This document shows positions 7,828 to 16,718 of a stretch of DNA of 64,000 nt, one piece after another. The stretch lies in the NCBI RefSeq assembly GCF_017355955.1, contig NZ_JAFFID010000002.1:496001-560000 (forward strand), given 5' to 3'. The position numbers and the translations under genes were made by a program. The stretch is from Sabulibacter ruber (lineage in GTDB: Bacteria > Bacteroidota > Bacteroidia > Cytophagales > Hymenobacteraceae). The notes under the pieces were generated by a model that saw only the letters and a program-made list of their open reading frames with translations, was not told the DNA's origin and searched no databases. Every line of letters starts with the position of its first letter. Position 1 is the stretch's first letter.

Positions 7828-9570
7828 GTGAGCCTAAAAAGTCTTTTTCGCCGCAAGAGCCTAAGTACTATATTACATACCCCGCCCGCCGATGTAGAGT
7901 CCCACGTGGGAACGGTACACGAGGGGTTGGAGCGTAACTTAACCGTCAGAGATTTAACTTCTTTGGGGATTGCCGCCATTATTGGGGCCGGTATCTTCAG
8001 CACCATTGGGAACGCGAGTTATGACGGAGGGCCGGCGGTATCTTTGCTGTTCGTGTTCACGGCTATTGCGTGTGCGTTCTCCGCGTTGTGCTATGCCCAG
8101 TTTGCGGCTACCATTCCGGTGAGCGGCTCGGCGTACACCTATGCCTATACTTCTTTTGGGGAACTAGCCGCCTGGATCATTGGCTGGGCGCTGATCATGG
8201 AGTACACAGTGGGGAACATTGTGGTGGCCATCTCCTGGAGTGATTACTTCACCGGTCTTATGAGCGGCGTGGGCCTGGATATACCTATCTGGCTCACCAT
8301 GGGAACGCAGAGCGCGCACAAAGGCTATGAGGCCGTGCAAGCGCTGCTGCAATCGGGGCAGCCACTTTCGGCGGCAGATCCGGCCCAACTGGAAGCCTAT
8401 AACGCCTGGGTGGCCGCGCCCGATTTTCTGGGCGGTAAACTGGTGGTAGACCTGCCTGCCTTCCTCATCAATTTCGTGATCACTGCTTTGGTGTACATCG
8501 GGATAAAAGAGTCTAAAAACGCGTCTAACCTGCTGGTGCTCCTGAAAATGGCAGTGGTGTTGGTGGTGATTGCCGTGGGAATATTCTACGTGGAGCCCGC
8601 CAACTGGAGCCCGTTTGCGCCTAACGGAATTGGAGGGGTGCTGAAAGGCGTATCGGCGGTATTCTTCGCGTACATCGGGTTTGATGCCATCAGTACCACC
8701 GCCGAGGAGTGTAAGAACCCGCAGCGTGATTTGCCCCGGGCCATGATTTACGCGCTCATCATCTGTACCATTCTGTACGTGTTCATCACGCTGGTACTTA
8801 CGGGAATGGTGCCTTACAAAGAACTGGCGGTAGGTGATCCGTTGGCGTACGTGTTCACCAAGGTTGGGGTAGATTGGCTGGCCGGTGTAGTGGCGGTGAG
8901 TGCCATCTTTGCCATGGCCTCGGTGCTGCTGGTGTTCCAGATTGGGCAGCCCCGCATCTGGATGACCATGTCCCGCGACGGTTTGCTGCCCCCGGTGTTC
9001 TCTAAAGTGCACCCGCGTTTCAGGACTCCGTCTTTCTCTACCCTGGTAACGGGCTTCTTTGTGGGCGTGCCTGCGCTCCTGCTGAACATGGATCTGGTAA
9101 TTGACCTCACCAGCATTGGTACCCTCTTCGCGTTTGCGTTGGTATGCGGCGGTATTCTCATCATTGACCCGCACGGCACCTCCGATGCCCGCTTCAAAGT
9201 GCCTTATCTGAACGGAAAACTGTGGGTGCCGCTTTTGCTTGCCGTGGCCGGAGTGTTGGTGCTGATCTACAACCGCGATGCCGTGAATGAGTTCTGGTCT
9301 GCCGTGGCCGGTAACGGCGGGTATGAAGAATTCCGCCACCAGATTCCCATGCTGGTATTCCTGATTTCCTGCGTGGTGCTGGCGTTTGCCTCTTTCAGAA
9401 AAAGTTTGTCATTGCTGCCGGTTCTGGGGCTTCTGACCAACCTCTATCTGATGACCCAGTTAGGCGTGAACAACTGGCTGCTCTTTACCGTTTGGCTCCT
9501 GATTGGCCTGGGTATTTACTTTGGGTATAGCTATAAACACAGCAAACTGGCTGTGCAAAATAGGGCTTAG
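7828..9570 (+). CDS. APC-family amino-acid permease (cationic amino-acid transporter type)
   Basis: A polytopic inner-membrane protein of 580 residues with about 12-14 hydrophobic segments. The family marks are [20 protein letters not shown] and GIFSTIGN in the first helix, [40 protein letters not shown] and [16 protein letters not shown]. These place it in the CAT/YfnA branch of the APC superfamily (proton-coupled or exchange uptake of amino acids); the substrate is not readable. The frame stays open far upstream (7573), across the antisense N-terminus of the preceding gene, so that extension is not real. GTG at 7828 ([11 protein letters not shown]) gives a basic cytoplasmic N-terminus. A near-consensus minus-7 box TAACTTTT lies at 7791-7798. 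Confidence 0.88.
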   Translation: MSLKSLFRRKSLSTILHTPPADVESHVGTVHEGLERNLTVRDLTSLGIAAIIGAGIFSTIGNASYDGGPAVSLLFVFTAIACAFSALCYAQFAATIPVSGSAYTYAYTSFGELAAWIIGWALIMEYTVGNIVVAISWSDYFTGLMSGVGLDIPIWLTMGTQSAHKGYEAVQALLQSGQPLSAADPAQLEAYNAWVAAPDFLGGKLVVDLPAFLINFVITALVYIGIKESKNASNLLVLLKMAVVLVVIAVGIFYVEPANWSPFAPNGIGGVLKGVSAVFFAYIGFDAISTTAEECKNPQRDLPRAMIYALIICTILYVFITLVLTGMVPYKELAVGDPLAYVFTKVGVDWLAGVVAVSAIFAMASVLLVFQIGQPRIWMTMSRDGLLPPVFSKVHPRFRTPSFSTLVTGFFVGVPALLLNMDLVIDLTSIGTLFAFALVCGGILIIDPHGTSDARFKVPYLNGKLWVPLLLAVAGVLVLIYNRDAVNEFWSAVAGNGGYEEFRHQIPMLVFLISCVVLAFASFRKSLSLLPVLGLLTNLYLMTQLGVNNWLLFTVWLLIGLGIYFGYSYKHSKLAVQNRA

Positions 9571-9731
9571 GAAAGTAGAAATACGAAGATTGCCGGGCAA
9601 GTACGGTTTTTGATTAGAAAGGTTACAGAAACCGGCAACTTTTTGCCAAAAATTTTTACCTTGCTTAAAATGTAAGCAGGGAGATACCCGTATTGCGCCT
9701 GCTATCTGCCAATTTCTAATAAGCCGAGGTC

Positions 9732-10154
9732 GTGATTGAGAGAGAGATTATAGAAAGCAGCCTGCAACTGACGTACAGAAGGGATCTTGAAATCCTGTTC
9801 CTTCGGTGGTTCCGCCAACCCGATTCTGAACAATTACGCCAAGGGTATATGCAGGCCCTGGAGTTAGCCAAAGAGGTAGGCGGTGCTTACTGGATGTTTG
9901 ACCTACGCAGTAGGGGCCCGGTAGCTGGGGAAGATGAAGCCTGGTTGCTTCAGACGTTTTTCCCGTTAATTGAAACAGAGTTGGAGCATACCAACTACCT
10001 CGCTAACCTGGTGACCCCCAGCCATTACGCGCACATAGTAGCGAACTATGGGTTGGATTTTGTGAACAACTTCAGTGAGCAAACCAAATTAGGCATTTTT
10101 ATGGCTGAGCAGGAAGCGGTGGCGTGGCTCCTGAAAAGCCGCGCCGATAGATAA
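9732..10154 (+). CDS. Hypothetical protein, possibly STAS/SpoIIAA-like
   Basis: A 140-residue soluble protein without signal peptide or membrane segment; the start is GTG. The order of predicted elements (LQLTYRRDLEILFLRW, a helix with YMQALELAKEVGG, then the strand AYWMFDLRSRGP, then a helix DEAWLLQTFFPLIE) resembles proteins that use a SpoIIAA/STAS-like fold. In these, a strand with D-x-R follows the first helix. I cannot name the family. It stands alone: 162 bp after the permease and convergent with the EamA gene, 9 bp apart. Confidence 0.6.
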   Translation: MIEREIIESSLQLTYRRDLEILFLRWFRQPDSEQLRQGYMQALELAKEVGGAYWMFDLRSRGPVAGEDEAWLLQTFFPLIETELEHTNYLANLVTPSHYAHIVANYGLDFVNNFSEQTKLGIFMAEQEAVAWLLKSRADR

Positions 10155-10163
10155 TCTCTTCCT

Positions 10164-11072
10164 TTATTTCGCTCTGTTCACCAGCAATACGCCACCCAGG
10201 ATAATGGCCATGCCCACGTAGTGCATCAGGTGGATGGTCTCACCATCGGCTACGCCCCAGATCAACGCCACAATAGGCATGAGGTACGTAGAGGTGCTGG
10301 CAAACAGCGTATTGGTCATGTGGATGAGCTTGTTGTAAAACACCAACCCAATGGCCGTACTGAAAACCGCCAGCAGCGTGATATAGCCCAACGCTTCCCA
10401 GGCCTGCGGCTGAGTAGCCATTTTTTCGAAAAACGAGGTAGTAAACAGGTAGACAAACGCAATTGGCCCCACCGTCAGCAAGGCCAGACTGGCCATGGTC
10501 AGCGGCTTGATGCCCGCCAGGCAGTGTTTGATGATGTTCAGACTACCGCCATACAAAATGGTAGCAAGTACCACGTACAAGCCATAGAAAGAATTAGAGG
10601 AGGTTTCCTGGGCGCTGCCCGAGAAAATCAACACGGCCGTGCCGCCAATCCCAATCAAAATACCTAGCACCCGCAGCAACGTGATCTTCTGCTGAAAGAA
10701 AATGGCGCCAATAATAAGCGTGAACAAGGCCGTCAACGAATTCAATACCCCGGCCAGACCGCTCGCCAGCTTGGTCTCGGCGTAGGCGAACAGGAACGCC
10801 GGAATCAAGTTGCCGATCAGGCCGCTTACCAACAGGAACTTCCACTGGCCCGGCTTAGGTGCTTTTAGTCCTTTCAGCGCGAACGGCAGCAAGGCCAGCA
10901 TGGCAATGGTGATCCTGACCGCGCCCAGCTCATCTGAGGAGAAGACCGCCAGGCCTTTCTTGATAAGGATAAAAGAAGTGCCCCAGATAAGGGAAAGTCC
11001 CGCTAAGATGACCCACGCCAGCGCGGGCGTGGAAGTGGTGGCCGAGGCCTGTGGGGTAGTTGTGGTGGACAC
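10164..11072 (-). CDS. EamA-family (DMT) transporter
   Basis: A 302-residue membrane protein with ten hydrophobic segments arranged as two EamA repeats. It starts ALAWVILAGLSLIWGTSFIL, with FPALKGLKAP-type loops, and the second repeat contains LYVVLATILYGGSLNIIK and LLAVFSTAIGLVFYNKLI. The family exports or imports amino acids, nucleosides and other metabolites; the substrate is not readable. The frame is open to 11234, but a perfect minus-7 box at 11098-11105 places the transcript start near 11091. The GTG at 11072 (VSTTTTPQ) is therefore chosen. Convergent with the upstream hypothetical gene. Confidence 0.87.
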   Translation of the reverse strand: MSTTTTPQASATTSTPALAWVILAGLSLIWGTSFILIKKGLAVFSSDELGAVRITIAMLALLPFALKGLKAPKPGQWKFLLVSGLIGNLIPAFLFAYAETKLASGLAGVLNSLTALFTLIIGAIFFQQKITLLRVLGILIGIGGTAVLIFSGSAQETSSNSFYGLYVVLATILYGGSLNIIKHCLAGIKPLTMASLALLTVGPIAFVYLFTTSFFEKMATQPQAWEALGYITLLAVFSTAIGLVFYNKLIHMTNTLFASTSTYLMPIVALIWGVADGETIHLMHYVGMAIILGGVLLVNRAK

Positions 11073-11097
11073 GGAAAGAGCTTGAAAAATGAAGAGG

Positions 11098-11105
11098 CAA
11101 AGATA
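11098..11105 (-). promoter_or_regulatory. EamA gene minus-7 box (TATCTTTG)
   Basis: Perfect TAnnTTTG on the minus strand, about 25 nt before the GTG at 11072. It rules out the longer open frame to 11234. Confidence 0.7.
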
Positions 11106-11160
11106 AGGGTTGGCCAGACGTTTTGACGCCGTTTTGCTGAAAACAGGCTGGAAAAGGTAT

Positions 11161-11342
11161 TGGCGCAGACACTCGTAGGACCTTCGGACGCTACGAGGTC
11201 TTAGAACTGGCGGTATTACTTTATCAAACCTCACAGGTTTTTAAAACCTGTGAGGTTTTTCCAAGAACTGTTGAAAGTCACCACAACACCGCTCACTCAA
11301 AAGACCTCGTAGTGTCCGAAGGTCCTACGAGTGTCTCTGCCA
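11161..11342. repeat. REPIN-like inverted repeat, family C, with central palindrome
   Basis: The 42-bp arms 11161-11202 and 11301-11342 are inverted copies with three mismatches. Each contains a self-complementary CTCGTAG...CTACGAG unit. Between them is a 33-bp perfect palindrome (11226-11258, AAACCTCACAGG and mirror). The stretch 11105-11431 holds only this, a degenerate family-A copy near 11113-11156 and the palindrome at 11366. Confidence 0.85.
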
Positions 11343-11365
11343 AAGACTGATGCCCCTGCAAACAA

Positions 11366-11413
11366 AGAAGCGTTTCAGCGCCGATTTCCATAAATCAGTC
11401 CTGAAACGCTTCT
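11366..11413 (+). repeat. Oriented palindrome family A, copy at dus 3' end
   Basis: AGAAGCGTTTCAG (11366-11378) pairs perfectly with CTGAAACGCTTCT (11401-11413). It lies 18 bp past the dus stop and is followed leftwards by TTTGTTTG, so it probably terminates dus. Confidence 0.8.
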
Positions 11414-11431
11414 CATTATAATGTAAGAGCT

Positions 11432-12430
11432 TTACACCTCGGCGTACTCCATGGAGTTGGCGATCTCGTCCAGGATGGCGTAGATCTCGGCCGGGTCTTC
11501 GGTCTGTACCAAACGCGTGCGGTAGCTTTTCACGTTAGGCAAACCTCTGAAGTAATTGGCGTAATGACGGCGCATCTCAAAAATGCCCAGGCGCAGACCT
11601 TTCCACTCCAGGCTCTTGTCAAAGTGCATTTTGCACATGTCAATGCGCTCCTGGATGGTGGGCGGTGCCAGCAGTTCGCCGGTTTGCATGTAGTGCTTCA
11701 CCTCCCGGAAAATCCAAGGGTAACCGATAGAGGCGCGACCAATCATGACCCCGTCAACGCCATATTTGTTTTTGTACTCCACGGCTTTCTGCGGCGTGTC
11801 AATGTCGCCGTTCCCGAAGATAGGGATCTGGATGCGCGGATTTTCTTTCACTTTCTGGATCAGGGTCCAATCGGCCTCGCCTTTGTACATCTGCACGCGG
11901 GTACGGCCGTGAATAGTCAAAGCCTGAATCCCGATGTCCTGCAAGCGCTCGGCTACTTCCTCCACGTTTTTAGTGGCATCGTCCCAGCCCAGGCGGGTTT
12001 TCACCGTCACCGGCAAGCCGAAAGGCTCTACCGCTTTCACAATAGCCGAAGTCATGGCCACCATTTTGGGCACATCGCGCAGCAGGGCCGCGCCGGCGCC
12101 TTTGCAGGCCACGTTCTTCACCGGACAGCCGTAGTTGATGTCAATTAAATCTGGACCTACCTGCGCCGAGATCACCGCCGATTCGCGCATGGAATCAATA
12201 TCGGACCCGAAAATCTGGATCCCGATGGGTTGCTCGTAATCAAAGATGTCCAGTTTCTGGCGGCTCTTGGCCGCATCGCGGATAAGCCCCTCAGAGGAGA
12301 TGAACTCCGTATACATTAAGTCGGCGCCGTTGGCCTTGCAGACCGCCCGGAAAGGCGGATCGCTGACGTCTTCCATGGGGGCCAGCAGCAGCGGGAACTC
12401 CGGAAGCTCTATCTTGCCGATTTTTACCAC
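11432..12430 (-). CDS. dusB: tRNA-dihydrouridine synthase
   Basis: A flavin enzyme that reduces uridine to dihydrouridine in tRNA D-loops. The 332-residue protein starts at GTG. It has the FMN-binding opening LPLLLAPMEDVSDPPFRAVC, the catalytic Cys in NYGCPVKNVACKGAGAALL (the second Cys, as in DusB), VTVKTRLGW, LTIHGRTRVQMY, IFGNGDI and VDGVMIGRASIGYPWIF. The C-terminal helical domain has RRHYANYFRGLPN. It is DusB-like by overall motif pattern, as in most Bacteroidota. Divergent from the CPBP protease; the 56-bp gap has TAAATTTA, which reads as a near minus-7 box on both strands. Confidence 0.93.
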   Translation of the reverse strand: MVKIGKIELPEFPLLLAPMEDVSDPPFRAVCKANGADLMYTEFISSEGLIRDAAKSRQKLDIFDYEQPIGIQIFGSDIDSMRESAVISAQVGPDLIDINYGCPVKNVACKGAGAALLRDVPKMVAMTSAIVKAVEPFGLPVTVKTRLGWDDATKNVEEVAERLQDIGIQALTIHGRTRVQMYKGEADWTLIQKVKENPRIQIPIFGNGDIDTPQKAVEYKNKYGVDGVMIGRASIGYPWIFREVKHYMQTGELLAPPTIQERIDMCKMHFDKSLEWKGLRLGIFEMRRHYANYFRGLPNVKSYRTRLVQTEDPAEIYAILDEIANSMEYAEV

Positions 12431-12486
12431 GTGATTGAGTTTAAATATTTCGCGTAAATTTACCTCATTAAAACCACACCGCCTAT

Positions 12487-13431
12487 ATGAAAGGTTTCAT
12501 CTCGCCTTCGCTGCACCCTTTTAAGTCACTTTTACTGTTTACTTTGTTTGTGATGGCGGGTATGTTCATTGGGAATTTCCTGGCGATGCTGCTGGTAAAG
12601 GCCATCTGGGGCTATGGCATAACCGAGACGGCCAATATGCTGGCCCGGCCCAAAGATTACCCCGAGAGCCGCAGTGCCCTGGTGTTGTTCCAGGGCGTGG
12701 TGCACCTGGCGGGATTCACCATCTCGTCTTTGATGTTTCTACGGGTGTATGCCCACCGGCCGGCCGATTACCTTTCGCCGCGCAGCAGCGTGCCGTTCCA
12801 TTTGCTTTTGGGCAGTGCCGTGCTCTTGTTGGTGATTATGCCCGCGGCCTCCTGGCTGGTGCATTGGAACGCCAACGTGGATTTCCCGGCGTTTATGGAG
12901 GGGTTTGAACGCTGGGCCCGCGAAAAAGAAGACACCCTGCGCGAACTGACCCTGGAACTGACCAAAATCACCACCATTCCGCAGCTGGTCTTAGGTTTGC
13001 TGGTGTTTGCCATATTGCCCGCCGTGGGCGAGGAATTGGTCTTCAGGGGCGTGATTCAGCAGGAGTTGCAGCGCTGGTGGCGTAATCCGCACCTGGCTAT
13101 CTGGGTGTCGGCGATCATCTTCGGGTTGATTCATATGCAGTTTTACGGCGTGGTGCCGCGCATCATGCTGGGCGTGCTGTTCGGGTACCTGTACTGGTGG
13201 TCGGGGAATATTCTGGTGCCTATCATCGGGCACTTTATCAATAACGGGTTTATGGTGCTGATGATGTACCTGGCCCAGCGGCAGGCGGTGACCATGGATG
13301 TGGACTCCACCGAGCCGGCCGGCGTGATGCTGTCTGTTATTTCCCTGGTAATCACGGCTGCGCTGCTGTACAGCTTGTACAGAAACTTCCGGCAACAGCC
13401 CATTTCCCCTCAACCAGAACCTCGTTTTTAA
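12487..13431 (+). CDS. CPBP-family intramembrane metalloprotease
   Basis: A 314-residue protein with about eight membrane segments. The Abi/CAAX-protease motifs are EELVFRG (Glu182, Glu183, Arg187), HMQF with His216 at the end of a helix, and GHFINNG (His249, Asn252/253). This is the full catalytic set of the Rce1-like CPBP clan. Members cleave membrane-bound peptides; the substrate here is unknown. It is followed 73 bp later by cdsA on the same strand, so the two may be co-transcribed. Confidence 0.9.
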   Translation: MKGFISPSLHPFKSLLLFTLFVMAGMFIGNFLAMLLVKAIWGYGITETANMLARPKDYPESRSALVLFQGVVHLAGFTISSLMFLRVYAHRPADYLSPRSSVPFHLLLGSAVLLLVIMPAASWLVHWNANVDFPAFMEGFERWAREKEDTLRELTLELTKITTIPQLVLGLLVFAILPAVGEELVFRGVIQQELQRWWRNPHLAIWVSAIIFGLIHMQFYGVVPRIMLGVLFGYLYWWSGNILVPIIGHFINNGFMVLMMYLAQRQAVTMDVDSTEPAGVMLSVISLVITAALLYSLYRNFRQQPISPQPEPRF

Positions 13432-13504
13432 CCTCAAATTCAGAAATCGGCCCGAAAACCGGCGTAGCTACATCCTTCGCCTTCGTCCGTATATGCCCTA
13501 TTAA

Positions 13505-14335
13505 ATGGAGAATCAAAAGAAAGAATTAAGCAACCTGCAACTGCGTGTACTGGCCGGCGTGATTGGCGGAGCCGTTTTTATAGGGGCTATCTATTGGAAT
13601 CAGTGGACTTTTTTCCTGCTTTTCCTGGTGCTCACGGTGCTGGGCCTGCTGGAGTTTTACCGCCTGCTGTCAGAGAAAGGCTTCTTCCCGAACGAGTTCT
13701 TTGGGGTGCTTGCGGGCGTATCGCTGTACGGCCTGGTTTTCTGGGGTAGTTTCGCAGAATTAGACTCAAAATGGATGTTTCTGTTGCTGCCGGTGGTGTT
13801 TCTCACGTTGGTAGCTGAGATGTACCGCAAGAAAGAGCAGCCGTTTGTGAACATTGGGCTTACGCTGTTGGGGGTGCTGTACATTGCTGTGCCGTTCTCG
13901 TTGCTGCACCTGCTGGCTTTTCTGCCCGATAGATACAGCTGGCAGATTATCCTGGGTATTATGTTTCTGATCTGGGCTTCTGATACGGGGGCTTATGCGG
14001 CCGGCCGGACCTTTGGGAAAAACAAATTATTTCCCCGAATTTCGCCTGGCAAAACCTGGGAGGGCTGGGTTGGCGGCGTGCTCCTGTCTCTGGGCGTGGC
14101 CTGGTTGCTCTCCCGTTATTTTGAAGACCTGGACCTGGTGCGCTGGCTGGGAATGGCTGTGCTGGTCTCCATCTTCGGGGTGCTGGGCGATCTGGTAGAA
14201 TCTATGCTCAAGCGCAGCCTGGGCGTGAAAGACTCCGGAACCCTGATTCCGGGGCACGGCGGCATTCTGGACCGCTTTGACAGTCTCATCCTGGTGGTGC
14301 CATTTCTGGTCGCCTTTCTGGAATTGATGCGCTAA
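13505..14335 (+). CDS. cdsA: Phosphatidate cytidylyltransferase
   Basis: CdsA makes CDP-diacylglycerol from CTP and phosphatidic acid at the inner membrane, the branch point to all bacterial phospholipids. The 276-residue protein has about seven membrane helices. Diagnostic motifs are WASDTGAYAAGRTFGKNKLF, SPGKTWEGWVGG and the C-terminal signature MLKRSLGVKDSGTLIPGHGG followed by ILDRFDSL, with the catalytic Asp and metal ligands. A phosphatidylserine decarboxylase gene lies 1.5 kb downstream on the same strand, so two steps of phosphatidylethanolamine synthesis are grouped. Confidence 0.95.
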   Translation: MENQKKELSNLQLRVLAGVIGGAVFIGAIYWNQWTFFLLFLVLTVLGLLEFYRLLSEKGFFPNEFFGVLAGVSLYGLVFWGSFAELDSKWMFLLLPVVFLTLVAEMYRKKEQPFVNIGLTLLGVLYIAVPFSLLHLLAFLPDRYSWQIILGIMFLIWASDTGAYAAGRTFGKNKLFPRISPGKTWEGWVGGVLLSLGVAWLLSRYFEDLDLVRWLGMAVLVSIFGVLGDLVESMLKRSLGVKDSGTLIPGHGGILDRFDSLILVVPFLVAFLELMR

Positions 14336-14362
14336 ATCTCTGCTGATAAAAACGCCAAACGT

Positions 14363-14392
14363 TAGTTTTGTTTTAGGAATTTGGTAATTTTG
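14363..14392 (+). promoter_or_regulatory. Two tandem minus-7 boxes before glutamate dehydrogenase
   Basis: TAGTTTTG (14363-14370) and TAATTTTG (14385-14392) are both perfect TAnnTTTG matches, 22 bp apart, ahead of the ATG at 14431. They could give two start sites with leaders of about 55 and 33 nt. Confidence 0.6.
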
Positions 14393-14430
14393 AGCCCATA
14401 TTTTACCTCTGAATTATTAAATTACTAATT

Positions 14431-15738
14431 ATGGCAGCATATAAGGCAGTGATTCAAAGCAAAATGGCCTATAAAGAGCCGGCGCCTATCAAAGACAAGG
14501 AAAATCCTTTTGAGTCTATGATGTCCCGTTTCAACATTGCGGCGGAAGTGTTGGGTTTGGATGATGAAACGTATGAGGTCCTGAAATCGCCGGCCCGGCA
14601 GGTGATTGTGAACCTGCCCGTTACCATGGACGATGGCCGTGTAAAGGTTTTTGAAGGCTTTAGAGTAGTGCACTCCAACATATTAGGCCCTTCCAAAGGC
14701 GGTATCCGCTATGACAAAGGTGTTTTCCTGGACGAGGTGAAGGCCCTGGCTGCCTGGATGACCTGGAAATGCGCCGTAGTAGACATTCCGTACGGCGGAG
14801 CCAAAGGCGGTATTGTCTGCGATCCTTCCACCATGTCTGCCGGTGAGATTGAGCGCCTTACCCGTGCCTATACCGTTGCTTTGATTGACACCTTCGGCCC
14901 AGACCAGGACATTCCGGCCCCGGACATGGGTACCGGCCCACGCGAGATGGCCTGGCTCATGGACGAATATTCCAAAACCAAAGGTATGACCGTGAACTCG
15001 GTAGTGACAGGGAAACCGTTGGTACTGGGCGGTTCTTTGGGCCGCGTGGAAGCTACCGGACGCGGGGTAATGGTTTCCGCCATGGCGGCGATGGAAGTAT
15101 TAGGCATGGACCCAACCCAATCTACGGCCGCGGTGCAAGGCTTCGGGAACGTGGGTTCCTGGGCGGCTAAACTGCTGGCCGAGCGTGGCGTGAAGATCCT
15201 GGGCGTGAGCGATGTGAGCGGTGCCTACTGGAACGACAACGGCATCAACATTGAGGAAGCCATCGCCTACAAAAATGCCCACAACGGTCGTCTGGAAGGT
15301 TTCTTAGGCGCAGAGCCCATCAGCAATGAAGAACTGCTGACCTCTAAAGTAGACGTGTTGGTGCCTGCCGCAGTGGAGGATGTGATCACCGCCCATAACG
15401 CGCATTTGATTCAAGCCAAACTGATTGTGGAAGGGGCCAACGGACCAACATCGGCCAACGCAGATACCATCATCAATGAGAAGGGCATTATGGTAGTGCC
15501 AGATATCCTGGCCAACTCCGGTGGGGTAACTGTGTCTTACTTTGAGTGGGTGCAGAACCGTTTAGGCTACAAATGGAGCCTAGACATGGTCACCGAGCGC
15601 TCTGACCGGATCATGACCGAGGCCTTTAACAAGGTGTACGCCACCTCGCAGAAGTTCAACGTACCTATGCGCATTGCGGCCTACATTGTGGCCATTGACA
15701 AAGTAGCCCAAACCTACAAATTCCGCGGAGGCTTCTAA
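14431..15738 (+). CDS. Glu/Leu/Phe/Val dehydrogenase (glutamate dehydrogenase type)
   Basis: A 435-residue NAD(P)-dependent dehydrogenase that interconverts glutamate and 2-oxoglutarate plus ammonia. The substrate domain holds GPSKGGIRYDKGVFLDEVKA, the catalytic-Lys segment PYGGAKGGI and APDMGTGPREMAWLMDEY. The Rossmann domain has VQGFGNVGSWAAKLL and VEGANGPTSANAD. The C-terminal part (ILANSGGVTVSYFEWVQN) is complete. Length and motifs fit the hexameric small GDH class. Two promoter boxes precede it, and a strong terminator (15779-15819) separates it from psd. Confidence 0.93.
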   Translation: MAAYKAVIQSKMAYKEPAPIKDKENPFESMMSRFNIAAEVLGLDDETYEVLKSPARQVIVNLPVTMDDGRVKVFEGFRVVHSNILGPSKGGIRYDKGVFLDEVKALAAWMTWKCAVVDIPYGGAKGGIVCDPSTMSAGEIERLTRAYTVALIDTFGPDQDIPAPDMGTGPREMAWLMDEYSKTKGMTVNSVVTGKPLVLGGSLGRVEATGRGVMVSAMAAMEVLGMDPTQSTAAVQGFGNVGSWAAKLLAERGVKILGVSDVSGAYWNDNGINIEEAIAYKNAHNGRLEGFLGAEPISNEELLTSKVDVLVPAAVEDVITAHNAHLIQAKLIVEGANGPTSANADTIINEKGIMVVPDILANSGGVTVSYFEWVQNRLGYKWSLDMVTERSDRIMTEAFNKVYATSQKFNVPMRIAAYIVAIDKVAQTYKFRGGF

Positions 15739-15778
15739 GTACAGGCTTCCCCGCAACGGTCAGAATCACATAAACTTG

Positions 15779-15819
15779 CCGCCTCCGGTCTTTTTTTTAG
15801 ACTGGAGGCGGTTTTTTTT
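15779..15819 (+). terminator. Glutamate dehydrogenase terminator
   Basis: CCGCCTCCGGTCT (15779-15791) pairs with AGACTGGAGGCGG (15799-15811) with one G-T pair, and runs into eight Ts. Confidence 0.9.
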
Positions 15820-15820
15820 A

Positions 15821-15828
15821 TAATTTTG
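15821..15828 (+). promoter_or_regulatory. psd minus-7 box (TAATTTTG)
   Basis: Perfect TAnnTTTG placed directly after the terminator T-tract and 25 bp before the psd ATG. Confidence 0.65.
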
Positions 15829-15853
15829 TTTCTTAAGCCTAAGAAAGCATCTG

Positions 15854-16540
15854 ATGAAAATTCATAAGGAAGGACGAAAGATCCTGTTTTTTACCTTGTT
15901 GGGCCTCCTGGTCGTGAACTTGGTGCTTTATTACTTCAACAGCGAACACCTCACCTTCAACCGGATCTTCTCCGCAATTTCCTTCATCGTTTTCCTGCTG
16001 ATTCTGCAGTTTTTCCGCAGCCCGTACCGCAATCTGCTGCTTCATGAAGACCTGGTGGTAGCTCCCGCCGATGGCAAAGTGGTGGTGATTGAGAACGTGG
16101 AAGAACCCGAATATTTCAAGGATGTGCGCAAGCAGATTTCCATTTTCATGTCGCCCATCAACGTGCACATTACCCGTAACCCGGTGTCTGGCATTGTGAA
16201 ATACTTCAAGTACCATCCAGGACATTACCTGGTGGCGTGGCACCCAAAGTCCAGCACCAAGAACGAGCGTACCACGGTGGTAGTGGAGTCTCTGGCGGGT
16301 CCGCAGGTATTGTTTAGGCAGATTGCCGGGGCTATGGCCCGCCGCATTGTGTGGTATGTAACCGAGGGTGATGAAGTAAACCAGGGCGAGGAGTTCGGGT
16401 TCATCAAGTTCGGTTCCCGCGTAGACATCTTCGTGCCCGTAGACACGGAGGTGAAAGTGGAATTAGGTCAAAAAACCAAAGGCGGCCAGACGGTAATCGC
16501 TCAGCTGAAGACCAGCAACACCGGTTCTTTCTTTAGCTAG
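15854..16540 (+). CDS. psd: Phosphatidylserine decarboxylase (short PSD-A type)
   Basis: This enzyme makes phosphatidylethanolamine, the main phospholipid of the group. The 228-residue pro-enzyme has N-terminal membrane helices (residues about 10-26 and 40-56). Then come VAPADGKVVVIENV, SIFMSPINVHITRNPVSG (with the active-site His), HPGHYLVAWHPKS and NERTTVVVESL. The C-terminal self-cleavage site is FIKFGSRVDIFVP. Cleavage between Gly and Ser makes the pyruvoyl cofactor; GS replaces the LGST of the long form, typical of the short archaeal-like family. Own promoter at 15821; a 20-bp stem terminator follows. Confidence 0.94.
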   Translation: MKIHKEGRKILFFTLLGLLVVNLVLYYFNSEHLTFNRIFSAISFIVFLLILQFFRSPYRNLLLHEDLVVAPADGKVVVIENVEEPEYFKDVRKQISIFMSPINVHITRNPVSGIVKYFKYHPGHYLVAWHPKSSTKNERTTVVVESLAGPQVLFRQIAGAMARRIVWYVTEGDEVNQGEEFGFIKFGSRVDIFVPVDTEVKVELGQKTKGGQTVIAQLKTSNTGSFFS

Positions 16541-16542
16541 TA

Positions 16543-16713
16543 GTTGGTATCACGTATCACATAGCAAGTAGCACGACTCCCGAGGAGTCCCATAAAAACG
16601 AAGAAGCCTCATCTAATCCAGATGAGGCTTCTTCGTTTTGGGGCTGTTTTTCAGAAATCGGGCCTGAATCGGCAAGTCTAAAGTCGTGTTACTTGATACG
16701 TGCTACGTGATAC
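16543..16713. repeat. Inverted pair of family-G repeats around the psd terminator
   Basis: The segment 16543-16577 (containing GGTATCACGTATCACATAGC) reappears inverted at 16683-16713 (AGTCGTGTTACTTGATACG). A third related copy is at 57326-57360. The pair brackets the psd terminator; a degenerate family-A copy lies near 16637-16668. Confidence 0.65.
16595..16639 (+). terminator. psd terminator
   Basis: Perfect 20-bp stem (16595-16614 with 16620-16639), 5-nt loop AATCC, ending in TTTT; it also works in the other direction for the convergent gene. Confidence 0.85.
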
Positions 16714-16718
16714 TAAAC

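Noticed and set aside
8164..9339. 391-codon open frame antisense to the amino-acid permease
   Set aside because: The translation is His/Arg/Gln-rich low-quality sequence; the permease on the plus strand has clear family motifs throughout.
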